Assembly (NCBI GenBank): GCA_023634235.1
Contig: JAMKCF010000006.1
Location: 8,586,172-8,650,171, forward strand
DNA: 64,000 nt
Reading direction: 5' to 3'
From: Pisaster brevispinus
Taxonomy: Eukaryota; Echinodermata; Asteroidea; Forcipulatida; Asteriidae
In this document: positions 1-11,879 of the stretch, one piece after another
How the letters are laid out: each line of letters opens with the position of its first letter
Position numbering within the stretch: position 1 is the stretch's first letter
Program-made: the position numbers and the translations under genes
Notes under the pieces: generated by a model
Databases searched by the model: none
Told to the model about the DNA's origin: nothing
The model's input: only the letters and a program-made list of their open reading frames with translations

Positions 1-230
1 CACACAGATAATTCACAAAGAACTTAATGCTAAGAATCTGCAGCCTTGACGTACATGTATAGATCAACCTCAACTGGGCTGGTGATTTATTTATTCCTTG
101 TAACTATTAAAATAAACAGTTTAATGGATACATGATTCATCTTGGTTGATGTCTCCAGCCATGGAGGAAGTTTGCTCAAACCATGGTTGCAGTTGTTCTA
201 TGGTTTGTTGTTCTATGGTTGTTGGAACTA

Positions 231-369
231 GGCTCGATTTCACAAAGAGTTAAGATTGATCTTAAGTGCGAATCAATCTTAACTGCTAAGCAAAGTGTGA
301 TGTCTGATCACTACAGTGATACTGACAGCTCATCTTAAGATGAAACTTAGTGCTTTGTGAAATTGAGTT
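231..369. mobile_element. Inverted-repeat element, GATTTCACAAAG family
   Basis: It begins GGCTCGATTTCACAAAG and ends in the reverse complement (CTTTGTGAAATTGAG). AAGATTGATCTTAAG-type palindromes lie inside. Relatives are at 15270-15414, 29794-29943, 36358-36507 and near 51977-52100. Length and ends suggest a non-autonomous DNA transposon (MITE). Confidence 0.65.
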
Positions 370-2440
370 TCCCTAAATGGTATAGTTTATGATTGTTTGT
401 ATTAAATATCAACAAAGTTATGATATGAAAAGATCATTTTAAATCTAAAGTTTTAGTTTTTATCAACTTGATAATGTATGATTATTTTTTCCCATGTTTT
501 TTGTTTTATGTCAGAAAACCTGTGCAAGAAAACTGTCCCACAACACTCAATTACTTCATATGCCAAAACTAAATATGTACATGAACTTTCATGAAATCCC
601 TGGCAAAACATAACTCATTATTTAGTACTTTTCCCAAAAGAGATTTTGTGGAAAGTTGTTTGTGCTTATTATTATTTACCAATTTGAAACAAGAAATCCA
701 ATGACAACTAGAAGTAACAACCACCTGGGGGATAACGAATATTATTTGAGTTTTTACCCCAATGACACAAATCACCCTGATGTCATCATCATAATAATAA
801 TCTTGGGCACGCCATCACATGACTGAGCAGTGGCTGTGAGAATTCAGCAATGCATGAATAGTTTACCAGTCCTAGTCCAGTGAAGCATAACATCATTAGC
901 TTGAACAAAGTTCCAGGTTGTTAAACATTGAGGGTTACACGCCAATACTAACAACATTAACTTCGGTTCAGTTAAATTCCAAGAAATGATGTACAGATGA
1001 GCCAACTGCTGCAGGGTTTGCCCCTAACTTTTCCAGTGACTAGCCAGCAGGACCAGTTAGTTTGCCATTTTACAAAGTCCATCACCTTTTCCACTGAACT
1101 TCAAAGGGATGCTTTTAAATACTGAACAAGCCAGCTGGACCACTTGGAGTGAATTTTCACTGGTCCTCAGGTGTTTTAACTGGCATTTGGCCAGCGGACC
1201 ACTGTTTAGGGAGAACGCTGCTGCTATTTGACAAATTTCAGCATTATTTTGATCGAAAGTTCAAGTCCATCACAACTAATGCGACAAAATATGAATGCAG
1301 CTTTAATCACCCGACGTTAGAATTGTTATCGATCATGTACAATGTAGTCTGTAACCTTAATTAATGGATACAAGCCTTTACTAGCCAATGTCATCCATTA
1401 CAGTCTCTCCTCCTCCTCCTCTAATAGGATTGCCATTCTCACTCCTAAAGACGCTCAGGCAATCAATGGTAAAGCATCACACTCAAGGCCCACCAAGAAC
1501 TTTACCCTATAAAGCAATATTTCCCCAGGGTTTTATGACAAACGGCTCCAGCATCGTGGGTCTCTATTAAACCCCTTGACAATGTCCTCTACTTAGCTGA
1601 ATGATTTAGCCATCAACGACTGCTAATTGAAGCATTAGGGACCTCTGCTTTTAAAGTCTAAAAGTGTAAAAAGCAGCAACCAGCCTCCCCAATCCCTCTC
1701 ACCATCCCCCCCCCCAAATCTACACCCAACTTCCTTGGGTTATTGGCTAGATTCCTACAGGCCATCGCTCTGTCAAAGTGTGACCATATGGTTACTCAAA
1801 ACCCTCATTAGCAGACTTCATTCAGGTTTTAAACATGACCTTAAGCTAAGCAAGATCAAATTTGCAGCCCTCAGTCCAACAAAATGAAGGGGAATCTACC
1901 ATTTGATTTTGATGGGTTTGATAACCAGGGATGTGATAGGCTGTTGAAAAAAAAAACATGAACTTTGAGTATGGAAGCTGCGAAAGCTTGGGAGCACGAA
2001 GCCGACTTATTTACATTTATCTCTAGTTTTAAAAGCCCTAGTCTGCATTATGAGGCATTCAATTTGATTTAATCTTCCTGTTTTTATGAATTTGATAAAA
2101 CTAAAACAAAATAAATAAATAAATAATAACAATGATTATTATTATTTTTTAATTTTTTTTAATTTATTAATTTTTTATTTTATATTTTATTTTTTTGGGG
2201 GGGATTGAAAAAAAAAAAAAAACGGATTCCCGTAAAAAAACTGAGAAGATACATCCCTGAATAACCCCAGTGTACCAGGCCAATAATGCATCTATTGGTT
2301 ACAACACACCATGTCACCTTAAAATGACCTTTGAGAAAGTTCAGCTGGTGACTAAGATACATTTTTGGAGGTCAACATTGAATTTGTGTGTCACATGACT
2401 GCAGTTATTATTATTTTCATTAAAATTTTCTTTCAAAAAA
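370..2440. other. No gene seen
   Basis: AT-rich sequence with only short spurious ORFs. It holds the repeat listed at 1011-1215, a short CTCCTCCTCCTCCT tract near 1408 and a TA-rich microsatellite-like stretch at 2100-2220 with a poly-G/poly-A patch. No splice-flanked conserved exon was seen. Confidence 0.5.
1011..1215. mobile_element. Short interspersed repeat, CCAGCGGACCA family
   Basis: Shares CAGGGTTTGCCCC, AGGACCAGTTAGTTTGCC and AACTGGCATTTGGCCAG blocks with an inverted copy at 19267-19455 and a partial copy at 32720-32822. Non-coding; probably an old DNA-transposon derivative. Confidence 0.55.
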
Positions 2441-2515
2441 ACCCTGTAATTTACAGTTAAAAATGAATAGTATTACACATATTTAATATAATTTGGGTTT
2501 GAACAAAACAAAATT

Positions 2516-3025
2516 GACTGGAGCGGGACTTGAACCAACGATCTCCGGATTAACGTACCGGTGCTCTACCAACTGAGCTATCCAGCCCTACATGTATGTT
2601 GGTGGTCTCCCTATTAGTCAACATCTTTGTTCGAGGGTGCCAGTCAGAAGCCATACAACCGTTAGCTGCTGAGTAGCCAGGGATCATGCCCAAGTTTACA
2701 ATACAACCTAGGAAGCAGCAGCAGAGGGATCACCTTAAGGGGATGCGACTTTTTAATAATAAATATCAAGTAATAAACCACAAGGGAAACTGACAGGGTA
2801 AATTTTAAAATAATTTGGGTTTGACCAAAGAAAAATTGACTGGAGCAGGACTTTTGACTGGAGCGGGACTTGAACCAACGATCTCCGGATTAACGTACCG
2901 GCGCTCTACCAACTGAGCTATCCAGTCAATATCTTTGTTCAGGTCCCGCTCCAGTAAATTTTTCTTTGTTCAAACCCAAACTATTTAAAAATTTACCCAG
3001 TCAGTTTCCCTTGTGGTTTATTACA
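2516..3025 (-). mobile_element. tRNA-derived SINE, tandem dimer with inverted tail
   Basis: On the minus strand 2858-2927 folds as a tRNA: acceptor GACTGGA/TCCAGTC, D arm GCTC-AGTTGGTA-GAGC, box B GGTTCAAGTCC. The presumed anticodon is GTT, but C33 replaces U33 and the T stem has a mismatch. A second head lies at 2516-2588, about 342 bp away, with a shared body between them (CTTAAGGTGATCC, CCCTTGTGGTTTATTA). Part of the body is repeated inverted after the second head. Other copies: 27745-28060, 42385-42515, 63738-63960; fragments at 4030-4170 and 55740-55805. A SINE family, not tRNA genes. Confidence 0.75.
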
Positions 3026-3097
3026 TATTTGATATATTACACATGTGTATCATCACATCACTGCTAATGTAATTTTTACATATTATTATTATCATTA

Positions 3098-3420
3098 TTA
3101 TTCTTCAATTTTTTGTGAGGGCTACACTTCACTGATTTGGGCTGTTGACCTAAATCAACAGTCACCAGAGGCACGTTGCCACCTACTCCTAGGCCTGAAA
3201 CAGAGTTACTCCCTTCACAATCCGTAAGAATGTAGACATGGGTATCATCCACTAGGAGCCTGGCTAGTAGAGCAGAATGCACTACCTTCCCAACTCTTTA
3301 CGATGGCTAAGTGCCTTGCTCAAGGGCACAAGTGTCATGACCGGGATTCGAACCCCCACTCGAGCCTGCTGATCAGAAACTCCAGAGTCCAGTGCTCTTA
3401 ACCGCTCAGACATGACACAT
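3098..3420 (-). mobile_element. tRNA-Leu-derived SINE copy
   Basis: Minus orientation, head near 3420 with box B GGTTCGAATCCC-like sequence next to GTCATGACC, then the body with GTGCCCTTGAGCAAGGCAC. Same family as the clearest copy at 26010-26425. Confidence 0.65.
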
Positions 3421-4957
3421 GAGAGGAATCTTAATTAGTACTGCAACATTTCAAAGGGCAGCGAGGTAATGATACAGGACATGCAGGTGGCTGCCTCCAT
3501 TACCTTTTTAAAGCATCAACCCTGGTTCTTGAATATTCATAGAAAAAAATGAGAGGGGAGTTTTGTATGAAATGTACAACTCCTTCTGAATGTCTCTTCT
3601 GCCACCAAACAGATGAGAAACACAAACAATTTCAATTTGTTTACAAATAGAAAAAGAAAACTCAACCACTTTCAAGTAGACAACATATTTGAGAATATCC
3701 CCCATGCCATATCAGTCATCTATCGCAAGAAAATTCATCAACACGATACAACTGGGCCAGACAAAAATCAACCTGCTCAACTGCCAAACAAGAAATACTA
3801 TCAATTGGATACGTCTAAAGAAAAGAAAAACACACTTAACATCACAAGAAAGGTAAAGAAAACACGCTCAGTATCAAAGAACAAGATCTGACATTCACAC
3901 CTCCATATCTGTAATGTGATCAGTACATTCAGGATTTGTTGTGGCGTATTGTGTACATTACATCTAGCGGCGGAAATGAAGAAAACTACGACTGTGCATA
4001 ATCTCCGACTTATTTTGTCTGTGAAGTTCTTGAAAGGGAAACTGACGGGTAAATTAAAAAGAAATTTATCCAGCCAGCTTTCTTCGTGGTTTATTCGTAG
4101 TTATTTGAAACAAAAAAGTTGCATTCCCTTAAGGTGATCCCTCTCCTGTCGCTTCTCAGGTTGTATCGTAAACTTGGGCAGCCCCCCCCCCCCTCAGAAC
4201 CCTTGCCCCCCTCTTTTGCCCCCCCTCCCAATGAGATCGAAAATATGCACAAATAAATGGTTTGATACATTAAATAGACCCCTAAATCATGTCTTTGCCA
4301 CCCTCCCCCTGCAAACAAAAATAAATAAATACAATTTAACAAAACAATGTCTGGTTACGCCACTGCTCCATAGGTACATGTATCACTAGGCCTATAGGTT
4401 ACAGTGCACAGCACTTTACAGAGTTCCCCAAATTCATTACCAGAAAAATGTAATCATAATATTAATAACGTATGGTCACCATAGCAAACACAAATTCCCA
4501 AAGTGTTCTCGAGAGGATTTTGTTATGCTTGATTGAACAAAATCAATCACAGGCACTTTTTTGCATGTTTATAACGATACAGTTTGCTAGCTAAGCACAC
4601 CTTCCATTAAAGAGAAGTGGCATGATGGTTTGAAACAGGCCTGGAATTTCATTTTTGAGAGGGCAAGGCCATTTTCATTTTACAACAGGGCACTTGCATG
4701 GGAAAATGTTAAAGTCTATGGAAAACTTTTGAAGGGGCACCAAGACCCTAAGACCAGGGGCAACATGAGGCCATGGCCTCCGTGTAATTCCAGACCCATT
4801 GAAACAATATCACTGCAGCACTTTGAAACCTTTGAAAAAACTAATTTAATCAATTCAAATCTTCAAAATATTTCAAAAGTTGAGCTCACAACAACACATT
4901 TCCACACAACTACACAGAATTAAACTTGTATGCCTAAACAAAAACTCCTCTCCACAT

Positions 4958-5140
4958 GTAAGGGTGGTCGGGTTGGGGTAGCAGTATTTTTCCTCGCCTT
5001 CCACCTCTAGGACCCTGGTTCGAATCACACCGGGGTTACTATGTGGATTGGGTTTTCAGTCCCTACCCGACTGCTTGGGTTTTCCCTTGGATAATTCTCT
5101 GTTGTTTTCCTCCCACATCTAAAACTGAAACTTACTTCTT
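4958..5140 (+). mobile_element. tRNA-derived SINE copy, third family
   Basis: Contains GGTTCGAATCACACC (box B-like) followed by ATGTGGATTGGGTTTTCAG and CCCTACCCGACTGC. A reverse-oriented, diverged copy is at 8530-8690. Non-coding. Confidence 0.5.
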
Positions 5141-5449
5141 TGTCTTCTCTCCATCGGGTTCTTGGCTAGTTCAGTGATTAAGTTTGCTTTTCAGAGAGTC
5201 CTTGGCTTCACAACCAGAATAAATGAAAACTTAAATGCAAACATACCTGCGATCAAACAGCAATTTGAAATATTCACAACTGCTCCTCAAGACAACTCAA
5301 GTACATGCAGTAAGTATCCAAGTGTTTCATTGCTCCATTTAAGTTCCGTCCAACTCTGGTAAAATCTTGCTTGGGTATGAACGCTCACTTTCCAACTTCC
5401 ATGTTAACAGCCTCTCTAAGATGTAGAAACAACGCCGCCTCCGTGTCTG

Positions 5450-5758
5450 ATGATGTCATACATCAGGGAGGATTTCAGGGTCGCACCGTGCCACTTAGCT
5501 GTCTCATATAGCATCCACAAACCGAGCCTCGGCAAGATCACAGGAGCAGTGCGTCTAGTAGTAGTTTGCCAGATGACCGGTTGGTCTGAACACCACACTG
5601 CTATAACAGGGTCATTATACGACGGCATTATCAAACCCACTTACCGGACTTTGAAACCTCATTCCACTTCAGCTTTGAAGGAAAAGTATCCATCATTTAC
5701 ACACACTGAGGAAGTTGGTATGAAATGTGCCTGCTGCTCATGTATTATTCGTCGTTGA
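5450..5758 (+). other. Unassigned 102-codon ORF, open on both strands
   Basis: This is the longest plus-strand ORF in the left third (MMSYIREDFRVAPCHLAVSY to CSCIIRR). It lies in a patch richer in GC than its surroundings, and 5416-5640 is open on the minus strand too. I recognise no domain. The GC rise could mark an old exon, a processed copy or a CpG-rich regulatory patch. Low confidence as coding. Confidence 0.15.
5645..5696 (-). CDS. Candidate short exon, unknown gene
   Basis: Minus strand: TAA-ATG-ATG opens 17 codons (MMDTFPSKLKWNEVSKS plus a split codon) and ends at CCG/GTAAGT, a strong donor. A pyrimidine-rich acceptor-like CTTCCTCAG lies just upstream. In another frame the same bases read VCVNDGYFSFKAEVE-stop, so it could instead be a last exon. 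Nothing is recognised and chance is likely. Confidence 0.17.
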
Positions 5759-6283
5759 AATGAAGTTCAACATCAACGAGCAGCCATGGAAATTGTCATA
5801 ATCCCTGTATCGGCTTATGGTAGATGTGTTACTGAGTTTTATGTAGAGGGGTCCAATAGGATTTGATGAACAGAGCATCATTTAATGCCAGACCTACTTT
5901 CTACAAGTGAAGTTGGCAGAATATGAAGGACTCTACACTGGATGTAAAGCCTAGGGTGCTAATTGATTTATGCCCCACTTCAGGGAGGCGACTGGCTACA
6001 ATTACAAGTACCTCTGAGTGCTACAAACTAAAATGTGGGGGCCCCTGTCACAATATCACCAAAACGTTCATTTAAATGTTTCAGAATCTTGATTGTGACT
6101 GCTGACGAAAAAAAGAAAGAAAAAAAAAAGAACTGAAGCAAGGAAAAAACTAACTTTTTATATAAGTACTGGCATTGTAGAGTATTCCTTCCTGTACAGA
6201 GTAGCAGTGGTTACTTGGTAACCAAATAGTGTCAACCATTAACGAAAACATGCATTTACGGAACAAAACTTACACAAAAAATC

Positions 6284-6710
6284 TTAAAGGTAGGGTGCTT
6301 GATTGTTTTTTTGTCATCGTAACGCTTATTTACGGGCAAAATTTAAAAAAAGATATAATAAAAGTTTCAGCTGATTACAGTGTCTACTTGCAGAGAAAAC
6401 ATCAAGAAACTGTCTGTATTTTCACAAGAACATCACATCTATCCACGTTTAGCAAGGTGACAGTGGGTACCAACCACATCTCTGGTTGCAGCCTTTGTGG
6501 TTGGACACCAACCCTCAAAAGTCTGAGAAACGATTCATGCATGAACCGTTTTTCAGATTCAAATGTTTTGGGGTGAAACATTATCCAAACCATATTACTT
6601 CGAAGGGATTCCATGCTAAAAATAGTTTAAATACTATCAACAGCCGCAGCGCTTCTCACCAAGTAGGCCTAAGTTTTTATGGTCATTCCATTTGGAAGTA
6701 CTTACCAATT
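6284..6710. mobile_element. TAAAGGCAG-ended inverted-repeat element, diverged copy
   Basis: Starts TAAAGGTAGGGTGCTTG and contains TATCAACAGCCGCAGCGCTTCTCACCAAG split over a few differences from the copy at 20989-21280 (TATCAACAGCTACAGTGCTT). The family is defined by copies at 55180-55524 and 20989-21280. Confidence 0.45.
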
Positions 6711-6754
6711 CATGACCCTACCTTGCCAGAACCACAGAATCATTTCCATGTTAA

Positions 6755-7120
6755 ACACACCTAGTTCATGTTACAGTTTGAGCCAATTACCTCTGAAACA
6801 TGTTTACACTCACACACAAAAAACACCTCTCAAAAGGCCCCATCGCCTCCACCCAAGTTCACCTTCTTGAAGTACCCAGGTCACAACTGCTTACACCCAC
6901 CTTCCATAGGGTCAGAAAGAACCTCCTTCTTGTTAGTACACACCTAGTTCATGTTACAGTTTGAGCCAATTACCTCTGAAACATGTTTACACTCACACAC
7001 AAAAAACACCTCTCAAAAGGCCCCATCGCCTCCACCCAAGTTCACCTTCTTGAAGTACCCAGGTCACAACTGCTTACACCCACCTTCCATAGGGTCAGAG
7101 AGAACCTCCTTCTTGTTAGT
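6755..7120. repeat. 183-bp tandem duplication, nearly identical
   Basis: Bases 6755-6937 and 6938-7120 are the same apart from one visible A/G difference (CAGAAAGAA versus CAGAGAGAA). The copies abut directly at TTAGTAC/ACACCTAG. Neither shows a convincing coding frame. Such identity means a very recent duplication or an assembly duplication. Confidence 0.9.
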
Positions 7121-9310
7121 ACTACCTTGTCATGACAACAAGAGTTTGGGCATTTCAGTGATCTGCCCGGTCAATTACAATCTGGTATAGGGGCTGGATC
7201 ATTCACTTTAAAGGAGAAGTGCAATTCCAGTCGAAACTAAATGACCAAAATGTTGGCAAACTTTCCAGCAAGAGGGTCAATGCATTTTATGGGTTGTTTT
7301 AAATTGCACAACATACATAATGGGTATCAGCTTCCATGGATGACCATGATACTACAGTATTTATCCTTTCTTCATTAAAAAGTTTATGATCAAATCATGC
7401 TCTCGTCAATGTTTCTTTGTTCAACACAAAATTGAAAAATACTCAAAAGATTTTTCCTTCAGAAGTTTGTGTGTGTGCATATAGCCTTTAGCCTTTTTAT
7501 GATAGTCTGTTGAAAATTATTAAAACATATTTTTATCTTTTATATAATTTATATGGCATTTAGCCTTTTATGATAGTTAACAAATACTTCAACATATTTG
7601 TATTTTTAGAAGTTTTGTTTATATTTAGCCTTTGAGAAAGACTCTGAATACCACATGTCATTTTTATCGCTAAGCAGTTTGTAATCGCTAATTTTTTAAA
7701 ATCCATTTTCCCATTTGAAAACATTTTATGTGGTATCTTGTGTTTGCCCATTCAAGCCATAGACACCAAAATGAGGCTGGAAGGGAGATTGATCTGGTTC
7801 CTTTCTGGTACACTGATAATCATTATTCATGATAGATGCTGCACACAGGGAACGTGACATACAATGTAGACAATGGCAGTCTGATAAATGTGACTTGCTC
7901 CATTCTAAATCCGTGCACTTCCTGCCAATACCCCAAACAGGAAAACGATTTTCTCATCAAATATAAGAACGAGAGCTTTCAAATAAAACATCATTCAGGC
8001 CTATAAAAAGCTAAGCATTTCTAAACATATAGAAAGTAACAAACATCAATTCATGGTTGATGTTTCAGTTGCCTTTACTTTTATGAAATGTCATTTCAGT
8101 ATTTCCAAGAAATGCTTTTTTTTTCACGGGGCGTTACAAAATGTCTTGTTTTACCAATGTCGCAGTGACCCTTTAAAAGGATCAGCTTTCTCCCTGCACA
8201 TTTTACTGATCCATCTTATCCCAACTCAAGTCCTATCAATTACAGTCTTTTATTATCTTGAAGACCACAGAATTAGAAATTGAGGACATTCCGGATGGAG
8301 GGAAACTATGCAGCTAGATTAAAAGCTGTTGACACGCCATTGGTTTAAAGCTGCAGTTTCTTTCATAAAAATCACATTTGGCATTTGTATAATTTTTTTT
8401 TAAATATATTTCTTCGGGTTGAGAAGCCAAGGATTCTCAGAAAAGCAAACTTAATCACCATACTAGCCAAGAACCTCACGGAGAGAAGACAAGGAAGTTT
8501 CAATTTAAGATGTGTGGGGGGAAAAAAAACAGAGAAATATTCCAGGGAAAATGCAGGCAGTCAGGTAGGGACTGAAAACCGAATCCACATAGTGCCCCCG
8601 GCACGGATCAGACCAGGGTCCTTAAGGTGGAAGGTTAGTCAACCGGCCAGTATAGAATTTTCTTGGCAATAGACTGTGGAAGTCATGCTCGAATTGAAAA
8701 GAAGCAAACAAGTTGAAAAAAGACAATAATCTTTTTTAGGAAAAAAGATCTTCTTCTATACAAAATTCAATCAAAACCAATACTCAAGCAATTTTTCTTA
8801 ATTTTTGTTTTATATACTACAAATTATTTGTTAAAATTCACATTGAAACACAACTAAAACTTGGGAAGAGGATACTTGTTGGCAGATGAATTAATGCTAA
8901 AAACCACGTCTGAAACAAATAATGTTTTTTTCTCAAAACCCCATTTGTGAATAAGCTCGAATTTTTGCAACCATCACATAGCTTTAATACATGATTGTAT
9001 TAATTGTTTACAAGTAACCGGAAACTGAGGTCAGGTATTATTCTCAGGTTTTCTTTGTTGATTTGTTGAATTTGTTTACTTTCATATATTTCACAGCTAT
9101 CTTTTACTTTCCCAACAATATGACAACATTTTTATAGCCATAAACTACACTTAACTAAAGCACTTGAAGAAACAGAAACCCGCAGACATAAAGCTCAATA
9201 TGACTGGGACTAACTTGGTCCCCGAATACGCGGGTTTGAATACGCGTGAGATTCTACCTCAATGGATGTGAGACTTGCACCGTCTATTAACTTATTCACA
9301 TCTTTTTTTC
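7121..9310. other. No gene seen
   Basis: AT-rich DNA with scattered poly-A and poly-T tracts. A SINE-like fragment sits at 8530-8690. The short ORFs show no splice signals with conserved sequence. Confidence 0.45.
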
Positions 9311-9314
9311 TATT

Positions 9315-9510
9315 TCACCTACAATGTAAATAGCACTCCGCACTTATGTTCAAAATAGAAGCTCATTACCCGGATCTCAGACAATGTGTCAAATTTCACT
9401 GGTGTACACACACCCATAACATGTCCAAGCTTTATGTTTACTCACTTGTACCATGCTTGTACCGACTGTACTACCATGGAGGCATGAGTGGTGGAATGTT
9501 TGTCTGATAC
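9315..9510 (-). repeat. Dispersed repeat, inverted copy at 19980-20165
   Basis: Shares AGCACTCCGCACT, GCTCATTACCCGGATCTCAG and GAATGTTTGTCTG blocks, in reverse order and strand, with 19980-20165. The spacing differs between copies. Probably a degraded mobile element. Confidence 0.5.
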
Positions 9511-11229
9511 CCAGGTACTTTTAGCATAGAAAAGTGACGTAATTATAAGTGAAGAGTGCCATTGAAAGAAATTTGACAAGGAGTGATATTAAACAAAATT
9601 TAATGCATGATAAAGCAGGTCTTACTTTCAGATCATCAAGTTGCAAACCATGGCTTAACACCTCCTCAACATCGCAAAATCGTAGAAGTTGAAAACATTT
9701 TCTGCTGCAAAGAGAATATCTTGAAGAGCTACTTTCCGATGCCTGGTGTGATTTTTGGACACTCAGCTGTTCACTCTCTCCTCTCTCCACTCATAGAGCA
9801 ATCATAGAGCAAGGACAAAATAATCCACAGAGTGCTAGTGCTGTGTCTCTGCAGACACAAGGAAAGCTTAGAGCTCCCCATCATTTAATTATTTGACTCC
9901 ATAAACAATGAAGTTCTTTCCTGCAGGTTGTTGTCTCCAGACCCTCAAGGATAAATCACATGGAGTGTGAACTCTTCTTGACTAATTCAACTGATGTTTT
10001 GGGATGATGGATCTAGCAAATTAAGTCATCCATTTTGTCCAGGGAGCTCGATACAAGCATGGAGGCAGGAAACACTCTCGCTGTCCATGATGAACTTGAG
10101 TAACCTTCACAGCACATCAATCCAAACATCCAGTAGTCACTCCCACCAGCTTTTTTCTAAGCCACTTCACCCATCCTTCAGATCATGGAGGCTACCTCCA
10201 TGTTCAGATACTACACATATTTTACAAAGTGCTACACAGCAAGCCTCTGTCTCTAGAATATGAAATATCACTGTTCGCCCAGTCAGCCCAAACTCCTCTT
10301 TCCAAAACCATAATTAGAAGTAGCCGATCATAATACATGCCATAAAAATAACCACTTGGCAATTTACGACTCCTGCAGGTAATGCAGAAAAGCATTACCA
10401 CAAGACCTGTTAAAACATATACAGGGATCAGTTACTGGAAACATAACTCAGCCTGTGTAAATGGACAATGCCAAAAGTCATGCCACACTATGTCTTTAAA
10501 AAGGGCTGTAATGAACCCATTACACAAACTCAGACCACATACACACTGTACATGTAACTGTAACCATAGAGAAATTCTGTTCAGCAGTGACTGCTGGATG
10601 TGGTACACCTCAAGTAAACCAATTGTGCCAGTGATCACTGAGACCACAGAGTGACCACTGAGCCCATTGACAGATGATGGCTTACAACTTGTTATGTAAC
10701 AATGCAAACAGTGTTGATACTATTAACTAAGGACATGATAATACACTTGTGGATCGATGATTGTTGTTGGACTGACCACTGGGCTGCACTGTTACATGAT
10801 GCCAATGACCTGGGCCCAGGATCATAATACTGTACAGGCTAAAAAGTCAGCTAAGCCAAAATACAGTTCTGCTTAGCAGGAAAAGTTTACCAGGAAAAAG
10901 AACACCCTGCCATGTGTTTATCTATTACTGGCCCAGCCCTTTAATAGAGAATGCTTGTTGCGGAAGAAAGTTTGGCCAAGCAATATTTTGCTGGGTACAG
11001 TCCTGATACTTCACAGAGTCAATGGAAGCAACTGCCTCAATGCCTTGGTGCCCCTTTAAAAAGTTCCAGTAGAAATTTACATTTCCCTCATAAAGGAGGC
11101 CCCCCCCCCTACGAAGGAATTTGTTCCTGTGATGTAAATTTGTTCCTTTGTTCCTGTAAGGTCCTTGCCCTGTGGGCACCTGTCTCAAAGCATAATGAGT
11201 TTTTATCACTGTTTTATCAAAGCTAGAGT

Positions 11230-11720
11230 GTTTCTGGTTCATTGCAAGGACCCGTGTCTACAGGTTTCCTCAGGCATCCGAGTTACGGCTGATTGAGTTT
11301 GCTTTTGAGGCAGCCTTGGTTTTATTACCAGAAATTAAAAATAATAATAGTGAAGGACCCAATTATTTTTCTACAATGCTATGGCAGAGCTGTGTTCGAA
11401 TTACGAGACCCATTTAAATTAGTGGCAATAGACCGTGCAAGTCTCGCGCGTATTCAAACATTTTTGGGACCACTGTGGTCCCACGTACATTGCTTTAACG
11501 CGTTAAAGAAACAAACTCACGCGCTTTAACGGATCCCAATGTTCGAATACGCGCGAGACTTGCACAGTCTATATGCAGCCAGCCATACCAGAAACACTGG
11601 GGCGAACACCCTTCTGGGTTCTTTTACAATGCATTAATACACAACACGGCCTCACGTCCCGTCTCCTGAACAGAAACGCCAGAGCCTGAGTCCGGTGCGC
11701 TTGACTGCTCGGCCACGTCA
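11230..11720. mobile_element. SINE fragments around a hairpin element with ATAGACCGTGCAAG ends
   Basis: 11428-11572 starts AATAGACCGTGCAAGTCTCG and ends in its reverse complement (CGAGACTTGCACAGTCTAT); inside, GGGACCACTGTGGTCCC is itself palindromic. It is flanked by fragments of the tRNA-Leu SINE (11230-11340 and 11575-11720), which suggests insertion into an older SINE. A partial relative lies near 9210-9290. Confidence 0.65.
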
Positions 11721-11879
11721 CTCCACAAACCACGGAGAAAGGATTACAGTCAAACTAAGTTTAAAATCTAAATCAAATTTCAACAGGTATATTTGTTCCA
11801 CTAAAGTACAAAGATATCAGGAACATGTTTTTTTTTCACTCAGTATGTCAGCACTAAAAATACTTTCTAGTCATAAATG

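Noticed and set aside
2858..2927. Functional tRNA-Asn gene
   Set aside because: C33 instead of U33, T-stem mismatch, and the same sequence occurs several times with a shared downstream body, so it is a SINE head.
3613..3891. 92-codon lysine/asparagine-rich ORF
   Set aside because: Composition follows the AT-rich background; no domain, splice context or homologue is evident.
9627..9720. Minus-strand exon with acceptor TTCTCTTTGCAG and donor AAA/GTAAGA
   Set aside because: The frame that runs to the donor is not protein-like, and the protein-like frame (DILFAAENVFNFYDF) meets a stop before any good donor.
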